Shown here one piece after another: positions 4,663-6,873 of a stretch of DNA of 6,873 bases; the stretch's first letter is position 1, and every line of letters begins with the position of its first letter. The stretch spans positions 1 through 6,873 of the forward strand of contig JAKPQT010000223.1 of NCBI GenBank assembly GCA_029555885.1, in the 5' to 3' direction. The notes under the pieces are model-generated. The model was given only the letters and a program-made list of their open reading frames with translations, had not been told where the DNA came from and did not search any database. The position numbers and the translations under genes were made by a program. Origin of the DNA: Chloroflexota bacterium. Lineage in GTDB: Bacteria; Chloroflexota; Anaerolineae; CG2-30-64-16.

Positions 4663-5406
4663 ATGGCATACGCATTGCTGCGCCAGCCCGGCGCGCCGGT
4701 CGGCCGCGTGGGACACCGCGGAGCCAAGGGCCACGCGCCAGAGAACACCTTTGCATCGTTCAACCGGGGTTATGAGATCGGGGTGCAGGCGGTCGAGACG
4801 GACGTCCACCTGAGCAAGGACGGTGAGCTGATCGTCATGCACGATCACACGGTGGACCGCACGACGAACGGCCACGGCTTCATCAAAGACCTGACCCTGG
4901 CCGAGCTGAAGCAGCTCGATGCGGGCTCGTGGTTCGACCCGCAGTTTGCGGGCGAGCAGGTGCCGACGCTGCGCGAGCTGCTCGCCTGGGCCGTGGACCG
5001 CGTGCCAGTCGCCATCGAGATCAAGAACGGTCCCATCTACTATCCGGGCATCGCGGGCAAGGTCATCGATCTGCTGCGCGAGTTCGCCATGCTCGACAAG
5101 GCGATCGTCATCAGCTTCGACCACCTGGTGCTGCGCGAGGCGAAGCTCATCGAGCCGCAGGTCGTCACCGGCATCCTATACGTCGGCGGCCTCGTGGACC
5201 CGGTGTCCGCTGCGCGGCTGGCCGGCGCAGCCTCCCTCAACCCGCACTGGGCGTATATTACGCCCGCGATGATCGAGGAAGCGCATGCCGCGGGCATCGC
5301 GGTCAGCGCATGGAACCCCAATGACCTGCCCACTATCCGCATGTTGGCTCACATGGGCGTGGACAGCATCGGCTCCGACTTCCCGGACCTGTTCGAGCAG
5401 ATTTGA
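4663..5406 (+). CDS. Glycerophosphodiester phosphodiesterase (GDPD family, cytosolic UgpQ-like)
   Basis: The 247-residue protein is a GDPD TIM barrel that hydrolyses glycerophosphodiesters to glycerol 3-phosphate and an alcohol, recycling deacylated phospholipids. Visible motifs are GHRGA (17-21; His 18, Arg 19), PENT (26-29), ETDVHLSKDGELIVMHD (45-61; Glu 45 and Asp 47 as metal ligands, His 60 of the HRG/HD pair), DRTTNG (65-70), IEIK (118-121; Glu 119) and the closing GVDSIGSDFP (232-241). All core catalytic positions appear present. The length fits the short bacterial cytosolic form, and there is no signal peptide, unlike periplasmic GlpQ. ATG 4663 is chosen because GGAGG (4654-4658) lies 4 bases upstream. 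The open frame extends back into the palindrome at 4612, but that part repeats no family sequence and would be structured in RNA. WNPND (217-221) stands where most members read WTVN. It may be co-transcribed with amrA by read-through of the palindrome. Confidence 0.93.
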   Translation: MAYALLRQPGAPVGRVGHRGAKGHAPENTFASFNRGYEIGVQAVETDVHLSKDGELIVMHDHTVDRTTNGHGFIKDLTLAELKQLDAGSWFDPQFAGEQVPTLRELLAWAVDRVPVAIEIKNGPIYYPGIAGKVIDLLREFAMLDKAIVISFDHLVLREAKLIEPQVVTGILYVGGLVDPVSAARLAGAASLNPHWAYITPAMIEEAHAAGIAVSAWNPNDLPTIRMLAHMGVDSIGSDFPDLFEQI

Positions 5407-5416
5407 AGGAGTCAGC

Positions 5417-5458
5417 GGTGTAACATCGGGTAGGAACCATTCTGCCCGATGTTACACC
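5417..5458. terminator. Hairpin between convergent genes
   Basis: GGTGTAACATCGGG (5417-5430) is the exact reverse complement of CCCGATGTTACACC (5445-5458), and the stem can extend inward (T-G, A-T, G-C, G-T) to a 6-base loop. It sits 10 bases after the phosphodiesterase stop and 5 bases beyond the stop of the opposing gene, the right place for a bidirectional terminator. Neither side has a T-run, so any termination would depend on the stem or on Rho. Confidence 0.55.
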
Positions 5459-5463
5459 ATGCG

Positions 5464-5799
5464 CTAAAAGGCGCTCTGGCGTGCAGCCAGGATGCGATGG
5501 CTGCCGATGTGTTCAGGTGTAACGCCCAGCGCGGCCAACTGCGTACCCGCCTCAGACGTCTCATTCGGCAAGACCCAGTGCAGCCTCGGCTCGATGCCAT
5601 CCCACCGGACGTGCAGCCAATAATCACCACCGTCGCTCTCTGCCTCCCCGCCCAACAACAGCGTCTCCATCACCATGCCCGCCCGCGTCGGGCCATCGTG
5701 CATCGCGGGGAAGTATACGTCCTCGATCAAGCGCCGGAGCGCATCGTGGTCTGCGAGACCATCTGCCCGCAGCCTGAAAACCACCAGGTAGTCAGCCAT
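5464..5799 (-). CDS. Small protein of unknown function, possible ferredoxin-like alpha/beta fold
   Basis: This is a 111-residue protein that I do not recognise. Its pattern is strand (DYLVVFRLRA, 3-12), helix (about 17-34), strand (about 42-50), strand (DYWLHVRWDG, 59-68) and a final helix/strand (85-105). That order would fit a small dimeric ferredoxin-like alpha/beta barrel of the EthD/NIPSNAP kind, but there is no diagnostic motif. The acidic linker GGEAESDGGD (50-59) is probably a loop. It has no signal peptide or membrane segment. The start is set at 5799 because GAGGAG (5808-5813, minus strand) is 8 bases before that ATG. An ATG six bases earlier (5805) would give the start MTM, with only 2 bases to the ribosome binding site. 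It is convergent with the phosphodiesterase gene and has its own promoter, so it is a monocistronic unit. Codon and base composition match the neighbours. Confidence 0.75.
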   Translation of the reverse strand: MADYLVVFRLRADGLADHDALRRLIEDVYFPAMHDGPTRAGMVMETLLLGGEAESDGGDYWLHVRWDGIEPRLHWVLPNETSEAGTQLAALGVTPEHIGSHRILAARQSAF

Positions 5800-5830
5800 C
5801 GTCATTACTCCTCAGGCAAAATCCATTAGT

Positions 5831-5861
5831 ATTATACTATTACATCGCAATAAACACACAA
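5831..5861 (-). promoter_or_regulatory. Promoter of the small minus-strand gene
   Basis: Read on the minus strand, a perfect TATAAT occupies 5831-5836, and TTGTGT (5856-5861) is a weak -35 at a long 19-base spacer. The surrounding 5815-5880 is AT-rich in an otherwise GC-rich window. Transcription would start near 5824, giving a leader of about 25 bases that contains the GAGGAG ribosome binding site. Confidence 0.65.
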
Positions 5862-5870
5862 ACGTCACAT

Positions 5871-5907
5871 AAACAAAACGGGGTTCTGACAGAACCCCGT
5901 TTTGTTT
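5871..5907 (-). terminator. Intrinsic terminator of the Clp ATPase gene
   Basis: A perfect 17-bp inverted repeat (5871-5887 with 5891-5907) closes a 3-base loop. Read on the minus strand, the GC-rich core ACGGGGTTCT/AGAACCCCGT is preceded by an A-run and followed by TTTTGTTT, the classic layout. It begins 5 bases after the Clp stop codon. It is symmetric enough to work in both directions. Confidence 0.9.
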
Positions 5908-5912
5908 GCGGA

Positions 5913-6873
<961 letters not shown>

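Noticed and set aside
5834..5839. TATACT on the plus strand in the AT-rich stretch as a divergent promoter
   Set aside because: No plus-strand gene follows it before the antisense Clp gene, and the minus-strand TATAAT explains the AT-rich region.

Overview
This is a GC-rich bacterial window. It begins inside the end of a nusB-like gene and runs out inside an Hsp100/Clp ATPase gene. Shine-Dalgarno-led genes, the Tat layout, the cyclic-2,3-diphosphoglycerate-synthetase-type protein and a methyltransferase remnant with a familiar N-terminus all suggest a Chloroflexota-like bacterium. That assignment is an inference from gene style, not from a marker gene.

Layout. Positions 1-2998 (+) look like one operon: the nusB 3' end, a TatA/TatB-family gene, a tatC whose N-terminus carries an extra TatA/B-like helix, and a P-loop protein of the cyclic 2,3-diphosphoglycerate synthetase/COG2403 type. 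It is closed by a clear intrinsic terminator at 3050-3081. Next comes a promoter (3094-3123) that would start transcription on, or within a base or two of, the ATG of a 36-codon remnant of a SAM-dependent methyltransferase. The stop of that remnant overlaps the start of a 200-residue protein of unknown function (3240-3842).

The 234-base gap 3843-4076 holds no gene. It contains a dense series of hairpins with nested inverted repeats, probably a dispersed intergenic repeat. After it lie a stand-alone AMMECR1-domain gene (4077-4592), a near-perfect long palindrome (4591-4644) and a cytosolic glycerophosphodiester phosphodiesterase (4663-5406). A long hairpin at 5417-5458 separates that gene from a convergent small gene of unknown function (5464-5799, -). 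The small gene has its own AT-rich promoter. Upstream of that promoter is the strong terminator (5871-5907) of the Clp ATPase gene (5913 to the right edge, -).

Working together: nusB and the Tat genes are housekeeping functions (transcription antitermination and export of folded proteins). The cDPG-synthetase-like gene is co-directional and tightly packed with them but has no obvious functional link. The second half is a set of small, mostly independent transcription units separated by structured intergenic DNA. I see no CRISPR array, tRNA, rRNA, transposase or phage gene. The points most worth a second look are the TatA/B-TatC fusion, the bacterial cDPG-synthetase-like protein, the hairpin cluster, and the truncated methyltransferase with an apparently leaderless promoter.
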